Below the pieces are notes generated by a model. The model was not told the DNA's origin. It was given only the letters and a program-made list of their open reading frames with translations, and did not search any database. The translations under genes were made by a program, and so were the position numbers. Positions 43,640 to 53,506 of a stretch of 54,398 nucleotides of DNA are shown here, in pieces (the stretch's first letter is position 1; every line of letters begins with the position of its first letter). The DNA lies in NCBI GenBank assembly GCA_902782145.1, contig CACZLZ010000015.1, positions 1-54,398 on the forward strand, written 5' to 3'. This DNA is from an uncultured Aeromonadales bacterium (GTDB taxonomy: Bacteria; Pseudomonadota; Gammaproteobacteria; Enterobacterales; Succinivibrionaceae).

Positions 43640-43648
43640 TGCTATAAT
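43640..43648 (+). promoter_or_regulatory. Extended -10 promoter for glmUS
   Basis: TGC-TATAAT, a perfect -10 with the TG extension, lies about 90 bases before glmU. No strong -35 is present, which is normal for extended -10 promoters. Confidence 0.6.
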
Positions 43649-43734
43649 GGAAGCGTTATGGTCCTGGGATCTGCAGGCCTTTCCACTGTGCGGAAAATCA
43701 GTTATTTCTCCTCTTTCAGTCTTTTGGTACGAAT

Positions 43735-45105
43735 ATGTCTCTTGAAATTGTCATTCTTGCCGCAGGCAAGGGAACCAGAATGAAGTCTGACAAGCCCAAG
43801 GTGTTGCACCAGCTTGCCGGACGACCGATGATCAGTCATGTTCTGGACACGGCAAGAAAACTGGAGCCCGCCAGGATTGCCGTGGTGTGCGGTTTCGGGG
43901 AGGAGCAGATAAGAAGTGCCCTGCAGGCAGATGACATTGTCTTTGTCAGGCAGGAGGAGCAACTGGGAACCGGCCATGCTGTGATGCAGGCCTTGCCGGT
44001 GCTGGATCCCGCAGCTACCGTGCTGGTGCTTTATGGCGACACACCACTCATCTCCGAGGATTCCCTCCGGCGTCTGATTGCTGCCGCCGGCAGTGACAGT
44101 CTGGCAGTGCTCACCGCGGTGACCGACCGTCCTGCGGGTCTTGGCCGGATTGTGCGGGATGACAGAGGCTCCTTCCTCCGCATTGTGGAGGAGAAGGATG
44201 CCACCGAGGAGGAGAAGAAGATCCGGGAGATCAACACCGGAGTCTGCTGTGGTCCTGTGTCCCTGTTCCGGGATCATCTGGGGGCAGTTGGCAATGACAA
44301 TGCCCAGAAGGAATACTATCTGGTGGATCTCTTTGCCATTGCCCTGAACAAGGGGATCCATGTTGCCACCTGTGAGGTCTCCGATGAACGGGAAAAACTC
44401 GGGATCAACGATCATGCCCAGCAGGCCTTACTGGAGCGGATTGTCCAGGAGCGCCAGGCAGAGGCTCTCATGGCCCAGGGTGTCACCATCATTGATCCTC
44501 GGAGATTCGATCTGCGTGGAAGCCTCACCTGCGGAAAGGATGTGGTCATCGACATCAATGTGGTATTTGAGGGCAATGTGAAGCTGGGTGACAACGTGCG
44601 GATCGGCGCCGGCTGTGTCATCAGCAACTGCGAGATAGCTGCGGGATCGGTTATCAGCCCCTACAGCGTCCTGGAGTCGTCAACCATGGGCCGGGAAAAC
44701 ACCCTTGGGCCCTTCTGCCATCTCCGTCCCGGCTGTAGCCTTGCTGACAGGGTTCATGTGGGCAACTTTGTGGAGGCTAAGAAGTCATCCCTGGGGGAGG
44801 GAACCAAAGCCGGTCATCTCACCTACATTGGTGACAGCGAAGTCGGAGCCAATGTGAATTTTGGTGCCGGCACCATCACCTGCAATTATGACGGGGCCAA
44901 CAAGCACCGCACGGTTATCGGCAATGATGTGTTCATCGGATCTGACACCCAGCTGGTGGCACCGGTGGAAATCGGCAATGGATCCACCCTGGGGGCGGGA
45001 TCCACCATAACCAAGAAGGTTGGTGAGAATGAACTGGTCATAACCAGGGTTCCCCAGAGACATATCAAGGGTTGGAACAGGCCGAAGAAAGCGTCTGATA
45101 GATGA
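43735..45105 (+). CDS. glmU: Bifunctional UDP-GlcNAc pyrophosphorylase / GlcN-1-P acetyltransferase
   Basis: The 456 residues equal E. coli GlmU. The N-terminal uridylyltransferase opens with [18 protein letters not shown] and contains YGDTPL. From about 250 a left-handed beta helix forms the acetyltransferase, with ATP-independent catalytic histidine in LRPG...VHVGNFVE and [11 protein letters not shown]. It makes UDP-GlcNAc for peptidoglycan and lipopolysaccharide. glmS follows after ten bases. Confidence 0.97.
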   Translation: MSLEIVILAAGKGTRMKSDKPKVLHQLAGRPMISHVLDTARKLEPARIAVVCGFGEEQIRSALQADDIVFVRQEEQLGTGHAVMQALPVLDPAATVLVLYGDTPLISEDSLRRLIAAAGSDSLAVLTAVTDRPAGLGRIVRDDRGSFLRIVEEKDATEEEKKIREINTGVCCGPVSLFRDHLGAVGNDNAQKEYYLVDLFAIALNKGIHVATCEVSDEREKLGINDHAQQALLERIVQERQAEALMAQGVTIIDPRRFDLRGSLTCGKDVVIDINVVFEGNVKLGDNVRIGAGCVISNCEIAAGSVISPYSVLESSTMGRENTLGPFCHLRPGCSLADRVHVGNFVEAKKSSLGEGTKAGHLTYIGDSEVGANVNFGAGTITCNYDGANKHRTVIGNDVFIGSDTQLVAPVEIGNGSTLGAGSTITKKVGENELVITRVPQRHIKGWNRPKKASDR

Positions 45106-45115
45106 GGTGTTTGCA

Positions 45116-46957
45116 ATGTGCGGAATAGTTGGTGCCGTAGCCCAAAGAGATGTGGCTGAAATTCTGCTGGAAGGTCTGAAGCGTCTGGAGTACAGAGGCT
45201 ATGACTCGGCCGGCATTGCGGTGATCTGCGACGGTAAGCTTGCCAGGATCAGAAGTCTGGGCAAGGTTGCCGAACTGGAGGAAAAGGTCAAGGCAAACCC
45301 TCTTCCCGGCTCTCTGGGCATTGCCCACACCAGATGGGCCACCCACGGCAAGCCCTCTGAGAAGAATGCCCATCCCCATGTGTCTGGCACTGTTGCCCTG
45401 GTGCATAACGGCATTATTGAGAACTATTCCGTCCTCAAGGAGCAACTGGTGGAGCAGGGATATCAGTTTGAGTCGGATACCGACACTGAGGTCATGGCCC
45501 ACATGATCCACCGGTTTAGGAGCCAGGGGTGCGATCTGCTGACAGCCGTCCAGAAGACCGTCGGCGAACTCAGGGGAGCATACGGAACTGCGGTCATTGA
45601 CAGTAGCGAGCCTGGGGTCATGGTGGCTGCCCGCTGCGGATCCCCACTGGTTATCGGTCTGGGCATAGGGGAGAATTTCCTGGCATCCGATCAGCTGGCA
45701 CTGCTTCCGGTTACTCACCGGTTTATCTTCCTGGAAGAGGGTGATGTGGCCCGGATCACCCGCCGCAGTGTGGAGATTTACGATGCCGCCGGAAACCGGG
45801 TGGAGCGCAAGTCCGCAGTTTCCAATGTGGAGAATGACGCAGCCGACAAGAACGGCTTCACCCATTTCATGCTTAAGGAAATTTACGAACAGCCTGACGC
45901 CGTCCGGAAAACCATTGAATCCCGGGCTACCCGAGAACATTTTGTTCCGGAGTCCTTTGGAGTCAGGGCCCGGGAACTGTTCTCCCAGATCAATCATGTT
46001 CAGATAGTCGCCTGCGGCACCTCTTACCATGCGGGTCTGGTGGCCCGGTACTGGCTTGAGGAGTATGCCGGGGTTTCCTGCAGTGTTGAGATCGCCTCAG
46101 AATACCGTTACCGCAAATCGGTGACGGTTCCTGGAAGCCTTCTGGTGACACTGTCCCAGTCAGGTGAAACCGCAGACACCCTGGAGGCTCTCAGGCTTTC
46201 CAAGAAACAGGGCTATTCTGCCACTCTGGCCATCTGCAATGTGCCGGGATCCTCCCTGGTCCGGGAATCCGATCTGTGCTTTATGACACGGGCCGGCGCA
46301 GAAATCGGTGTGGCCTCCACCAAGGCTTTCCTCACCCAGCTGGCAGCATTGCTTCTTCTGGTCGGATCCATTGGTGTGTGTAAGGGATCCATTGACGGGG
46401 AAAAGGAGAAGAAACTGCTGGCTGCCCTGTTCTCCCTGCCGGACAAGATTGGCTCTATTCTCCAGATGGACAGTGAGTTGGAAGAACTCGCCGGCCGCTT
46501 CCGCAAGAAGACCAGCTGTCTGTTTCTCGGCAGGGGTGATGAGTGGCCCATCGCTATGGAAGGCGCCCTGAAACTCAAGGAGATCAGTTATATCCATGCC
46601 GAGGCCTATGCGGCAGGAGAGCTCAAGCATGGTCCCATCGCCCTGATTGATGAGAACATGCCGGTCATCATTGTCGCCCCCACCAATGATCTGCTGGAGA
46701 AACTCAAGTCCAATATTGAATCCGTCCGGGCCAGAAACGGTGAAATCTATGTTTTTGCCGACAAGAACGCCGGTTTTGAGAAATCTTTGGTGGATGCCAA
46801 AAACTGCCATGTGATATCCATGCCCACCTCCGATGAGGTAGCGGCCCCGGTGCTTTACACTGTTCCCCTGCAGTTGCTGGCCTATCATGTGGCGGTTCTG
46901 AAGGGCACAGATGTGGATCAGCCCCGCAATCTTGCCAAGAGCGTCACTGTGGAATAA
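45116..46957 (+). CDS. glmS: Glutamine-fructose-6-phosphate aminotransferase
   Basis: The 613 residues (E. coli 609) start MCGIVGAVA, whose Cys becomes the N-terminal nucleophile, so the ATG at 45116 must be the start rather than the upstream GTG. The glutaminase domain spans about 1-245. Two SIS isomerase domains follow ([20 protein letters not shown], and the C-terminal [10 protein letters not shown] and LAKSVTVE). It makes glucosamine-6-phosphate, feeding GlmU. GAGG at eight bases serves as ribosome site. No glmS ribozyme is seen. Confidence 0.97.
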   Translation: MCGIVGAVAQRDVAEILLEGLKRLEYRGYDSAGIAVICDGKLARIRSLGKVAELEEKVKANPLPGSLGIAHTRWATHGKPSEKNAHPHVSGTVALVHNGIIENYSVLKEQLVEQGYQFESDTDTEVMAHMIHRFRSQGCDLLTAVQKTVGELRGAYGTAVIDSSEPGVMVAARCGSPLVIGLGIGENFLASDQLALLPVTHRFIFLEEGDVARITRRSVEIYDAAGNRVERKSAVSNVENDAADKNGFTHFMLKEIYEQPDAVRKTIESRATREHFVPESFGVRARELFSQINHVQIVACGTSYHAGLVARYWLEEYAGVSCSVEIASEYRYRKSVTVPGSLLVTLSQSGETADTLEALRLSKKQGYSATLAICNVPGSSLVRESDLCFMTRAGAEIGVASTKAFLTQLAALLLLVGSIGVCKGSIDGEKEKKLLAALFSLPDKIGSILQMDSELEELAGRFRKKTSCLFLGRGDEWPIAMEGALKLKEISYIHAEAYAAGELKHGPIALIDENMPVIIVAPTNDLLEKLKSNIESVRARNGEIYVFADKNAGFEKSLVDAKNCHVISMPTSDEVAAPVLYTVPLQLLAYHVAVLKGTDVDQPRNLAKSVTVE

Positions 46958-47195
46958 GGCCAGGATCCAAGAACCTGGCATGATGGCGCGGATCCTTTTC
47001 GCAGACTGACTGCTCCAGGGCTGAGGTAAGTCAGAGACATTTTCAGGCTTTCCTGAAGAATGAGCGGTCAGACTCCGGTCCATCAGCCGGGATCCACCCT
47101 GGCAAAGAAGAGAAACCGCATACATGCGGCCGCAGGAACCTGCCAGCGGCAGGGAGCAACAGGATCAGACAAGCACCAGAGTCCGGAGGAAGTTT

Positions 47196-48395
47196 ATGTT
47201 TAAACTTGATGGCACCAAGGTATGCAAGTTCCAGCAGAAAATGGAACGCCGGGAAACCATTGCTGCGGTGCTGGAGGATCTGGCAAAGTCCGGACTTATG
47301 GGAGCATGTCCTGACGGGGATCCCTGTGAGGTCATCAGCACCTATAACCTGGGCGGCGGCGTGGCTGTTATGATGCTTGACTATTCGTTCTGCCATCTGG
47401 CCTCGCGGAATGACTTCAAGATCTATTACTTTGTCAGGGGCTTCGGGCAGGAAGATGGCAGCACGGTGAATGTGGCCATCTGCTTTGTTTCCAAGAGTCC
47501 CACCCATGAGAGAAATTTTGAGCGGATTGCCAAAGTCGTCTTTAACATGGGAGACGGGGTCTTCTTTGACACCGAAAGAACAGTGGAGGAAATCTGCTCC
47601 TGGGTGATGGGTGAATCCAGGGTGGGCAAATACATCAGTATCATGCAGCCCAAAGTTCCGGTGGTTGCAGCGAATATTGAGGTGAGGAATGCGGCTGAAG
47701 TACTTCAGAACGCATTTCCTGAAATCATCCAGGATTCGGATATGATCATTTCACCGGTGCTTCTGTCTGACTCTGTCATGTGCGAGGTCCGGTTCAATTT
47801 CAATGCTGACTGCACTGTGCTGGCACCGGTGGTGTTTGAACATGAGGGCAGGAAGGGCATTGTGCTGCTGGTGGTGGCGGGCAGGGACGGACTTTATCTT
47901 TCACTGCTGAACACTCTGTCGGTGGCTGCCAGTTATGATCGGAAGTCCATGATTGGTGTTTCACGTGAAACCCTGCAGAAGTATTTGTCTGATCTCCCCC
48001 TCAAGATCACACCTTCCGACAGGAACAGACTTATAAAGCTCAGGGAAGTAGCCTCGCCCGATGATGAATGGCATCAGATCGTGATCAGCATTATCAACGA
48101 GCACGGACTTCATGCCCGACCTGCCGCGGTGCTGAGCAAAATAGCCCGGATGTTCAAATGCCCGGTCTGGATCCGCAGGGAGAATGACAGCGTAAGTTCC
48201 CCGGTCAATGCCAAGGATTTTATGCAGATCGTCACCATGAATATCGAATGCGGTGACAGAGTGGTCGTCAGTTCATCAGGCGACAACTCTGGCAGGGCCC
48301 TTGAACTTATTGCCGAAGCCGCAGAGCAGGGCTTCACAGGTGAGTTTTACCAGAAAGTTCTGGGACGCCTTAAATTCACCCTGGACGATGATTAG
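47196..48395 (+). CDS. Degenerate FruB-like PTS protein with C-terminal HPr domain
   Basis: The 399 residues are arranged like FruB (EIIA-linker-HPr). The C-terminal HPr domain is clear: GLHARPAA with the phosphorylatable His306 and VNAKDFMQ, where Asp341 replaces the Ser46-type residue. The first two thirds look like two EIIA-fold repeats (GGGVAVMMLDYS...DGSTVNVAICFVSK...HERNFERIAKVVF, and IVLLVVAGRDGLYLSLLNTL), but the PHA motif with the active histidine is missing in both. It may therefore be a regulatory phosphocarrier rather than a fructose transporter component. GGAGGA precedes the ATG. A parS-like site lies inside at 47957-47972. No fruK or fruA is nearby. Confidence 0.7.
   Translation: MFKLDGTKVCKFQQKMERRETIAAVLEDLAKSGLMGACPDGDPCEVISTYNLGGGVAVMMLDYSFCHLASRNDFKIYYFVRGFGQEDGSTVNVAICFVSKSPTHERNFERIAKVVFNMGDGVFFDTERTVEEICSWVMGESRVGKYISIMQPKVPVVAANIEVRNAAEVLQNAFPEIIQDSDMIISPVLLSDSVMCEVRFNFNADCTVLAPVVFEHEGRKGIVLLVVAGRDGLYLSLLNTLSVAASYDRKSMIGVSRETLQKYLSDLPLKITPSDRNRLIKLREVASPDDEWHQIVISIINEHGLHARPAAVLSKIARMFKCPVWIRRENDSVSSPVNAKDFMQIVTMNIECGDRVVVSSSGDNSGRALELIAEAAEQGFTGEFYQKVLGRLKFTLDDD
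47957..47972. promoter_or_regulatory. parS-like site inside a coding region (15/16)
   Basis: TGTTTCACGTGAAACC differs from perfect parS in the last base only. It encodes GVSRET in the FruB-like gene and lies about 38 kb from the main cluster. Confidence 0.8.
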
Positions 48396-48423
48396 CAGGA
48401 CCGACTGTCAGTCCTGCCCCCTG

Positions 48424-48451
48424 AAAAAGAAAAAGGCAGTATCCAACTGCC
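48424..48451 (-). terminator. Terminator after the metal-binding protein gene
   Basis: GGCAGT / ACTGCC (48435-48440, 48446-48451) is followed on the minus strand by TTTTTCTTTTT. On the plus strand TCTTGTCTT follows, so it may also serve the converging FruB-like gene. A second hairpin, GCAGGAC / GTCCTGC, lies close by at about 48396-48418. Confidence 0.75.
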
Positions 48452-48527
48452 TCTTGTCTTCTGTCCGAAAGACTATGGTTTTGCTGTTTCTCCGGCTTGC
48501 TGCTGGAGAACTGCTGGCCTTCTCTGA

Positions 48528-49454
48528 CTATTCCTGACCTTCCTTCTCAGTCCCCGCACTGTCAGAACTGCCCTGGGCCTTCTCCATGGCTTCATAAATG
48601 GTTTTCAGATTGTATTCCAGCACCTTCTCATAACTGTTGGCAAAATCCTCAGATGAGACTGACTCTGCATACAGTTCACCGCCGATAAAGGCATCTGTTT
48701 CTGACACCAGCTTCCGTGCATAGGCGGTATTGGCAATGTTCTCCACGAAAACCACCCTGATTGCGGATCTCCGGATCTGATCTATCATGCCGGCAAGGAT
48801 CTTGGCCGATATTTCCTCCTCATCGTTCATTCCCTTAATGGGATGAAATTCAAGGTCAAAGTCCCGGGCCAGATAGCCGAAGGCATCATGGGCGGTGATG
48901 GCGCGTCTGGCGGCAGGGGATAGGCTTTTAAATTTGCCCTGGTACTTTTCAGCAATGAGGGCGATCCTCTGCTTGTAACTTTTGGCGTTGTCCTTGAAGG
49001 TGTTGCAGTTCGCCGGCATTTCACCGCAGACAGCATAGGTTATGTTGTCGATGTAAACGGGCGCATTGTAGGGACTATTCCAGCCATGGGGATCTGAGGC
49101 GCCGTTTTTGCGGATCAGTTTGATCCCCTTGGAAGCTTCCACCCAGTGAATTTTGTCTGTGTTCAGACGGGTAAGCCATCCTTCAAGATTAAGGCCATTG
49201 GCGATAAACAGATCGCTTTTGCTGATAGTCTTCAGATCGGAGGGCTTGGGGCTGAAAGCATGCAGTTCCTCCCCAGGTCCGATCAGACTCTGAACTTCAG
49301 CACGGTCACCGGTTATCTCTTTTGTCATGTCCGCAAGGATGGTGTTGGCGGTGACTATTTTGATGTTTTCCGCTTGGGCTGCACCGGGAAGGAGCAGCAG
49401 AAGAAGGGACAGTTTTTTCAGGAATCCAAATGTTTTAGATGGTAGATTTTCCAT
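48528..49454 (-). CDS. Metal ABC transporter substrate-binding protein (ZnuA/MntC/SitA family)
   Basis: This 308-residue periplasmic protein has a signal peptide ending PGAAQA. The metal ligands are visible: His in GEELHAFSPKPSDL, His in DPHGWNSPYN, His in TAHDAFGYLA, and an acidic residue in ELYAESVS where family members usually have Asp. There is no His-rich loop as in classic ZnuA, so manganese or iron is as likely as zinc. The ATG at 49454 lies inside the end of the permease gene (37-base overlap). A Ser/Glu-rich tail ends the protein. Confidence 0.85.
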   Translation of the reverse strand: MENLPSKTFGFLKKLSLLLLLLPGAAQAENIKIVTANTILADMTKEITGDRAEVQSLIGPGEELHAFSPKPSDLKTISKSDLFIANGLNLEGWLTRLNTDKIHWVEASKGIKLIRKNGASDPHGWNSPYNAPVYIDNITYAVCGEMPANCNTFKDNAKSYKQRIALIAEKYQGKFKSLSPAARRAITAHDAFGYLARDFDLEFHPIKGMNDEEEISAKILAGMIDQIRRSAIRVVFVENIANTAYARKLVSETDAFIGGELYAESVSSEDFANSYEKVLEYNLKTIYEAMEKAQGSSDSAGTEKEGQE

Positions 49455-50284
49455 AGCAGACCTCCGTTGGTTCCGCACAGAACCGAGATCATATAGACCA
49501 GGCCAAGGGTAATGATGATCACCGGGGATGTCGGATAGTTGAAATGAAAGGAAAGAATTATGCCGGAGTAGCAGGCAAAGGAGGCAACCAGAGGGCTTAG
49601 GATGCAGCAGAAGAGAAGGCTGTTGAACCACAGTCTTGAGATGGCTGCGGGCAGGATCAGGATCCCCACAGCCATGAGCGTGCCGATGGTTTGAAAGCCG
49701 GATATCAGATTCAGCACCACCAGGATCATGAAGATCATGTGATAGATATGGCCGTTGATGCCGTTCTGCCTGAGAAAGTCGGGATCCACGCAGTCCATGA
49801 GGAAGGGGCGGCGGATAACGGTCATGGTCACCACCGTGATTGCGGCTATTGCGGACAGCAGGTACAGGCATTCTTCATTGATGGCCAAAAGGGAGCCAAA
49901 AAGAATGCTCAGAAGATCTATGTTGCTGCCGTTAAGGGAAATGATCAGAACTCCAAGAGCCAGGGAAACCATGTAGAAAACGGCCAGGGAACTGTCCTCT
50001 CCGTTCCTGGTGATCCGGGATACCAGACCGGAGAGCACGATGACGATGCTGCCGGCAATGAATCCGCCCACAGTCATGGCTGTGACGGAAAGCCCGGCAA
50101 CGGCGTAGCCGACGGCAACGCCGGGAAGAATGGCATGGGAAATGGCGTCACCGGTTAGGCTTATTTTCTTCAGTATGAGGAACAGCCCCAGTAGCGGGGC
50201 GGAAAGGGACACAAGGGCACAGGCCAGAAGCGCCTGGAGCATGAATTCATATTCATAAAAGGGGGCAATGAGAACTTCAAACAT
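49418..50284 (-). CDS. Metal ABC transporter permease (ZnuB/MntB family)
   Basis: A 288-residue protein with about eight hydrophobic segments and the family motif LTGDAISHAILPGVAVGYA near residue 45, which contacts the ATPase. GFQTIGTLMAVGILILPAA is also typical. It lies between the ATPase and the binding-protein genes on the same strand. Confidence 0.9.
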   Translation of the reverse strand: MFEVLIAPFYEYEFMLQALLACALVSLSAPLLGLFLILKKISLTGDAISHAILPGVAVGYAVAGLSVTAMTVGGFIAGSIVIVLSGLVSRITRNGEDSSLAVFYMVSLALGVLIISLNGSNIDLLSILFGSLLAINEECLYLLSAIAAITVVTMTVIRRPFLMDCVDPDFLRQNGINGHIYHMIFMILVVLNLISGFQTIGTLMAVGILILPAAISRLWFNSLLFCCILSPLVASFACYSGIILSFHFNYPTSPVIIITLGLVYMISVLCGTNGGLLWKIYHLKHLDS

Positions 50285-50295
50285 TGTTAGGCGTG

Positions 50296-51045
50296 TCAGT
50301 TTTCAGTTTTTTCTTGTTCACAGTGTTCGTGTTCATCTTTGCGCTGGCAGACGCCGGCGTTGGGATTCACAGCCATGTCCAGGGAGAAGGTTTTCAGAAT
50401 GGTTTCTTCTGTAAGTATGTCAGAGGTTTTTCCACTGGCCACAATTTCCCTGGCCAGGGCCACTGTATAGGGGAAATGATCCTTCACCAGATTCAGATCA
50501 TGCATTACGGCGATGACGGTCTTTCCCCTGCTGTTCCACTCCTTCAGGAGTTCAATCAGTTCTGCTGTGGTTTTCTGATCCACGGCACTGAAAGGTTCAT
50601 CCAGCAGGAGCAGTTCAGGTTGCTGCAGGTAAAGCCGGGCAAACTGGACCCTCTGAAACTGTCCGCCGGAGAGGGTTGACAGATACTTGTTCTGGAAGCC
50701 TTCCAGATGGACGGTTTTGAGGGCGTTTCTGACAGCATCCTTGCTGATCCTGCCAAAAAGACCGACCTGGCGGAACAGGGCTGAGCTTACGAAGAAACCC
50801 ACTGAGACGGGAAAATCCCGGTTAGTGCTGTAAAGCTGGGATATATAACCAATCTTCCTGAAGGAGTTGGTTATGGATCCGTCCATGGGCTTAACCTGGT
50901 CAATGATGGTTTTCAGGAGGGTGGATTTTCCTCCTCCGTTGGGACCAATGAGGGCAATCATCTGACCAGGCTCAACAGTCATGTTCAGGTGGTGAATGAC
51001 AGGATGACGGTCATAACCGACGGTGAGGTTGTTCAGTGAAAGCAT
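50296..51045 (-). CDS. Metal ABC transporter ATPase (ZnuC/MntA family)
   Basis: A 249-residue ATPase with Walker A GPNGGGKST, the signature LSGGQFQRVQ, Walker B LLLLDEPFSAVD and the switch histidine in AVMHDLN. The C-terminal tail is rich in Cys and His (GVCQRKDEHEHCEQ), which might sense or bind metal. First gene of the three-gene transporter operon; the permease starts 11 bases later. Confidence 0.92.
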   Translation of the reverse strand: MLSLNNLTVGYDRHPVIHHLNMTVEPGQMIALIGPNGGGKSTLLKTIIDQVKPMDGSITNSFRKIGYISQLYSTNRDFPVSVGFFVSSALFRQVGLFGRISKDAVRNALKTVHLEGFQNKYLSTLSGGQFQRVQFARLYLQQPELLLLDEPFSAVDQKTTAELIELLKEWNSRGKTVIAVMHDLNLVKDHFPYTVALAREIVASGKTSDILTEETILKTFSLDMAVNPNAGVCQRKDEHEHCEQEKTEN

Positions 51046-51173
51046 TTGCCGGTTCTAAATCAGATCTGTGAACTGTGGGGGAGCAGTTTGCTCCTGCTTA
51101 TATTTGAGTGTTTTACGGTCGTAACTGCGGATGACGGACTATTTTAGCAGAAGATTGTTAGGCCCTGATAAGC

Positions 51174-51204
51174 AAAAAAAAACGGAACAATTTCCTGTTC
51201 CGTT
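51174..51204 (-). terminator. Intrinsic terminator after the PIN-like gene
   Basis: AACGGAACA / TGTTCCGTT (51181-51189, 51196-51204) is a perfect 9-bp stem with a 6-base loop. On the minus strand it ends in at least nine U. Confidence 0.88.
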
Positions 51205-51234
51205 TCTGACATTCTGATGTCAACAGTGAGCCTG

Positions 51235-51777
51235 TTAGCCGCCCATAAGTCCTGATGAACCGCCGATGAGGGTCGAAATGAGCTTTTTGTTGGTGCTCTT
51301 CGGTGCAGCCGGCTGAGCAGGTTGCGCAACCTGGGGCTGAGGAGCCTGGGCTACCTGAGGCTGAGGCATAGGCTGAGGGGCTGGTTTCATGGCAGCAGGA
51401 GCTCCCTGAGGCTTGATGGCACCGGTGCTTTCCATTCTCTGCAGTCTGTAGCCCAGGTTCTTGGCATATTCCACAACCGGATCAATGCTGGGATCATTGG
51501 AAAGCAGGGCAACCTCGTTTTCAGGATCCATAAGGAAGAGGCCAAGCTGGAAAGAGAGAATGCGGTTGTACTCTTCGTCCGTGTTGGTCTGAAACTGAAG
51601 GAAGTCAATTTTCAGGTTGCACTGGGACTGCAGGAAGAGCAACTGGGAAACCATCTCGAGCGGCATGCTGTTCTGACCGCCGCCAACAACCATCTTAACC
51701 TGTTGAAAATGGCTCATTATGTCCGCTGACAGTTGCTGTGACGCACCTTTTCCTATAACTAAAATTCTTTCAGCCAT
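51235..51777 (-). CDS. PIN-like domain protein with Pro/Gln-rich tail
   Basis: The first about 115 of 180 residues resemble small bacterial PIN-like proteins. The arrangement SFQLGLFLMDPENEVALLSNDPSIDPVVEYAKNLGYRLQRM matches their pattern of a strand, an S-N/K-D motif, D-P-hydrophobic and a closing helix. PIN folds are often RNases, but here the acidic set is incomplete, so catalysis is doubtful. Residues about 125-160 are a Pro/Gln/Ala repeat (PQPQVAQ twice), followed by a Gly/Ser tail. It is monocistronic with its own terminator. Function unknown. Confidence 0.55.
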   Translation of the reverse strand: MAERILVIGKGASQQLSADIMSHFQQVKMVVGGGQNSMPLEMVSQLLFLQSQCNLKIDFLQFQTNTDEEYNRILSFQLGLFLMDPENEVALLSNDPSIDPVVEYAKNLGYRLQRMESTGAIKPQGAPAAMKPAPQPMPQPQVAQAPQPQVAQPAQPAAPKSTNKKLISTLIGGSSGLMGG

Positions 51778-52578
51778 AGCAAATTCCCATCCTTTTTCTG
51801 TGTTTTAGATTCTTCTTTCGGTTTCTACAAGTGCACTTCCGGCTTGTGTCAGTACGAGCACTGTTTTGTTTCATTATAACCACCGGGCCATGGGCACTTA
51901 AAAAATTTGAGTAAACTTTATGACTTTTATCAAAAATTGCTGGGAAGCCCGGTTTTGGTGCTGAAATTTTGCAAAATCTGTTCAGATCATGGTCACTGAT
52001 CTGGCAGGCAACAATTGCTGAATGTGGTAATTCTGAGTGCAGGATCCTTAAGTTTTTGAAAAATCCTTGCAGTCGAAAAGCACTATGTGTAGTTCAGAGG
52101 TGAAGTTTGGCAAAACGGTGTTTTGACAAGTGATTATCCAGTGTATGTTGAAAAATATGGGTAATTATGTAACATAATGACGTGGTAATGATAAAATTTA
52201 ATGAAGACAGAGATTTGTCATGAAAACCGGGCTGGTAACTGCATGTTTTTGTTTGATTTTGACCTAGATCTTTGATATTAATAGGCAGTTATGCTCTCTT
52301 TCATGCAGATGGTTTTGCTTCTCGCAGGTCTTGAAGGGCGTTTCTGAATGTCAGTTTGTTCAGTCAAAACTCTGCAATTGCGTATTAACGTCAGGAAGTT
52401 GTGACGGAACTGACTTTCAGTAGAGTGCAGGGATCAACTAGAGAAGAATTCTGTGCTGTGCTCTTCTTTTTGCACTGTCCAGTTGCTAGCGTTTTGACCA
52501 TTTTTGACTGCTTTAGACTGCAATGATCTCCGGGGAGCGCAGGTTTGTTATCACTGATTTTGTTGTTAGGAATTTTCT
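51778..52578. other. 800-base AT-rich intergenic region, nothing assigned
   Basis: It separates the divergent PIN-like gene and rmlA and must hold both promoters. No coding pattern, tRNA or clear hairpin terminator is visible. A tiny hydrophobic open frame near 52220 is too short to support. Long A/T runs occur at about 51890-51950 and 52140-52200. Confidence 0.5.
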
Positions 52579-53481
52579 ATGAAGGGCATCATCCTTGCTG
52601 CCGGTGCTGGTTCCAGACTTTACCCAGCGTCATCTGCTATTTCAAAGATCCTGCTTCCGGTCTACGACAAACCGATGATTTACTATCCTCTCTGCACTCT
52701 GATGCTTGCTAACATCAGGGATATTCAGATCATTACCACTGAGCGGGATCAGCGGAACTTCGTGGAGGTTCTCGGAGACGGCTCATGTTTTGGTCTGAAC
52801 ATCTCCTATGCGGTTCAGGAGGTTCCCAAGGGTATTGTGGATGCCTTCATGATCGCTGAGGACTTTATCCGGGGTGACAAGTGCTGCCTTACCCTGGGAG
52901 ACAACATTTTCCATGGAATGAACTTCATTCATATGCTTCACCGTGCTGCCAGCCGTGAAACCGGAGCCACGGTTTTCGGCTATCTGGTGCGGGATCCGTC
53001 CCGGTTTGGTGTGGTGGAGTTTGATGAGAGCGGTAAAGTCCTTTCACTGGAGGAGAAACCCGAGCATCCAAAATCAGACTATGCGGTGACCGGTCTGTAC
53101 TTTTATGATTCCAGTGTGTGTGACTATGCCCGTGTGGTGAGACCATCTCCTAGGGGGGAACTTGAGATAACTGACCTTAACAAGATGTACCTTGCCAGAG
53201 GACAGCTTAATGTGGAGATCCTGGGACGTGGCTTTGCCTGGCTGGACACCGGGACGTTTGACTCACTGCTGCAGGCCAGTAATTTTGTCCAGTCAATGGA
53301 ACTTAACACCGGCGTCAAGATCGCTTGTCTGGAAGAGGTTGCCTACAACAACGGCTTCCTCACCGCAGATGAGATCATGAACAACATCAAGAACAAGAAG
53401 TCCAATGGCTATTATGACTATGTGACTAATGTTATCAGTAGACCAAGGGTTCCGCTTGAGTCTAAACTACGGTCCAGATAA
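52579..53481 (+). CDS. rmlA: Glucose-1-phosphate thymidylyltransferase
   Basis: The 300 residues (E. coli 293) catalyse glucose-1-P + dTTP to dTDP-glucose, the first step to dTDP-rhamnose. KPMIYYPLCTLMLANIRDI and LGDNIFHGMNF are typical. The nucleotide loop is AGAGSRLYP instead of GGSGTRLYP, SKILLP replaces SKQLLP, and QEVPKGIVDAF replaces QPSPDGLAQAF, so this is a diverged member. dTDP-rhamnose is the donor EarP needs; the other rml genes are not in the window. AGGA precedes the ATG. Confidence 0.85.
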   Translation: MKGIILAAGAGSRLYPASSAISKILLPVYDKPMIYYPLCTLMLANIRDIQIITTERDQRNFVEVLGDGSCFGLNISYAVQEVPKGIVDAFMIAEDFIRGDKCCLTLGDNIFHGMNFIHMLHRAASRETGATVFGYLVRDPSRFGVVEFDESGKVLSLEEKPEHPKSDYAVTGLYFYDSSVCDYARVVRPSPRGELEITDLNKMYLARGQLNVEILGRGFAWLDTGTFDSLLQASNFVQSMELNTGVKIACLEEVAYNNGFLTADEIMNNIKNKKSNGYYDYVTNVISRPRVPLESKLRSR

Positions 53482-53506
53482 TTGACTCATGTGAGAGGTG
53501 TAGGGG

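Noticed and set aside
45107-45115. Earlier GTG start for glmS
   Set aside because: The enzyme needs Cys right after the initiator Met, which fixes the ATG at 45116.
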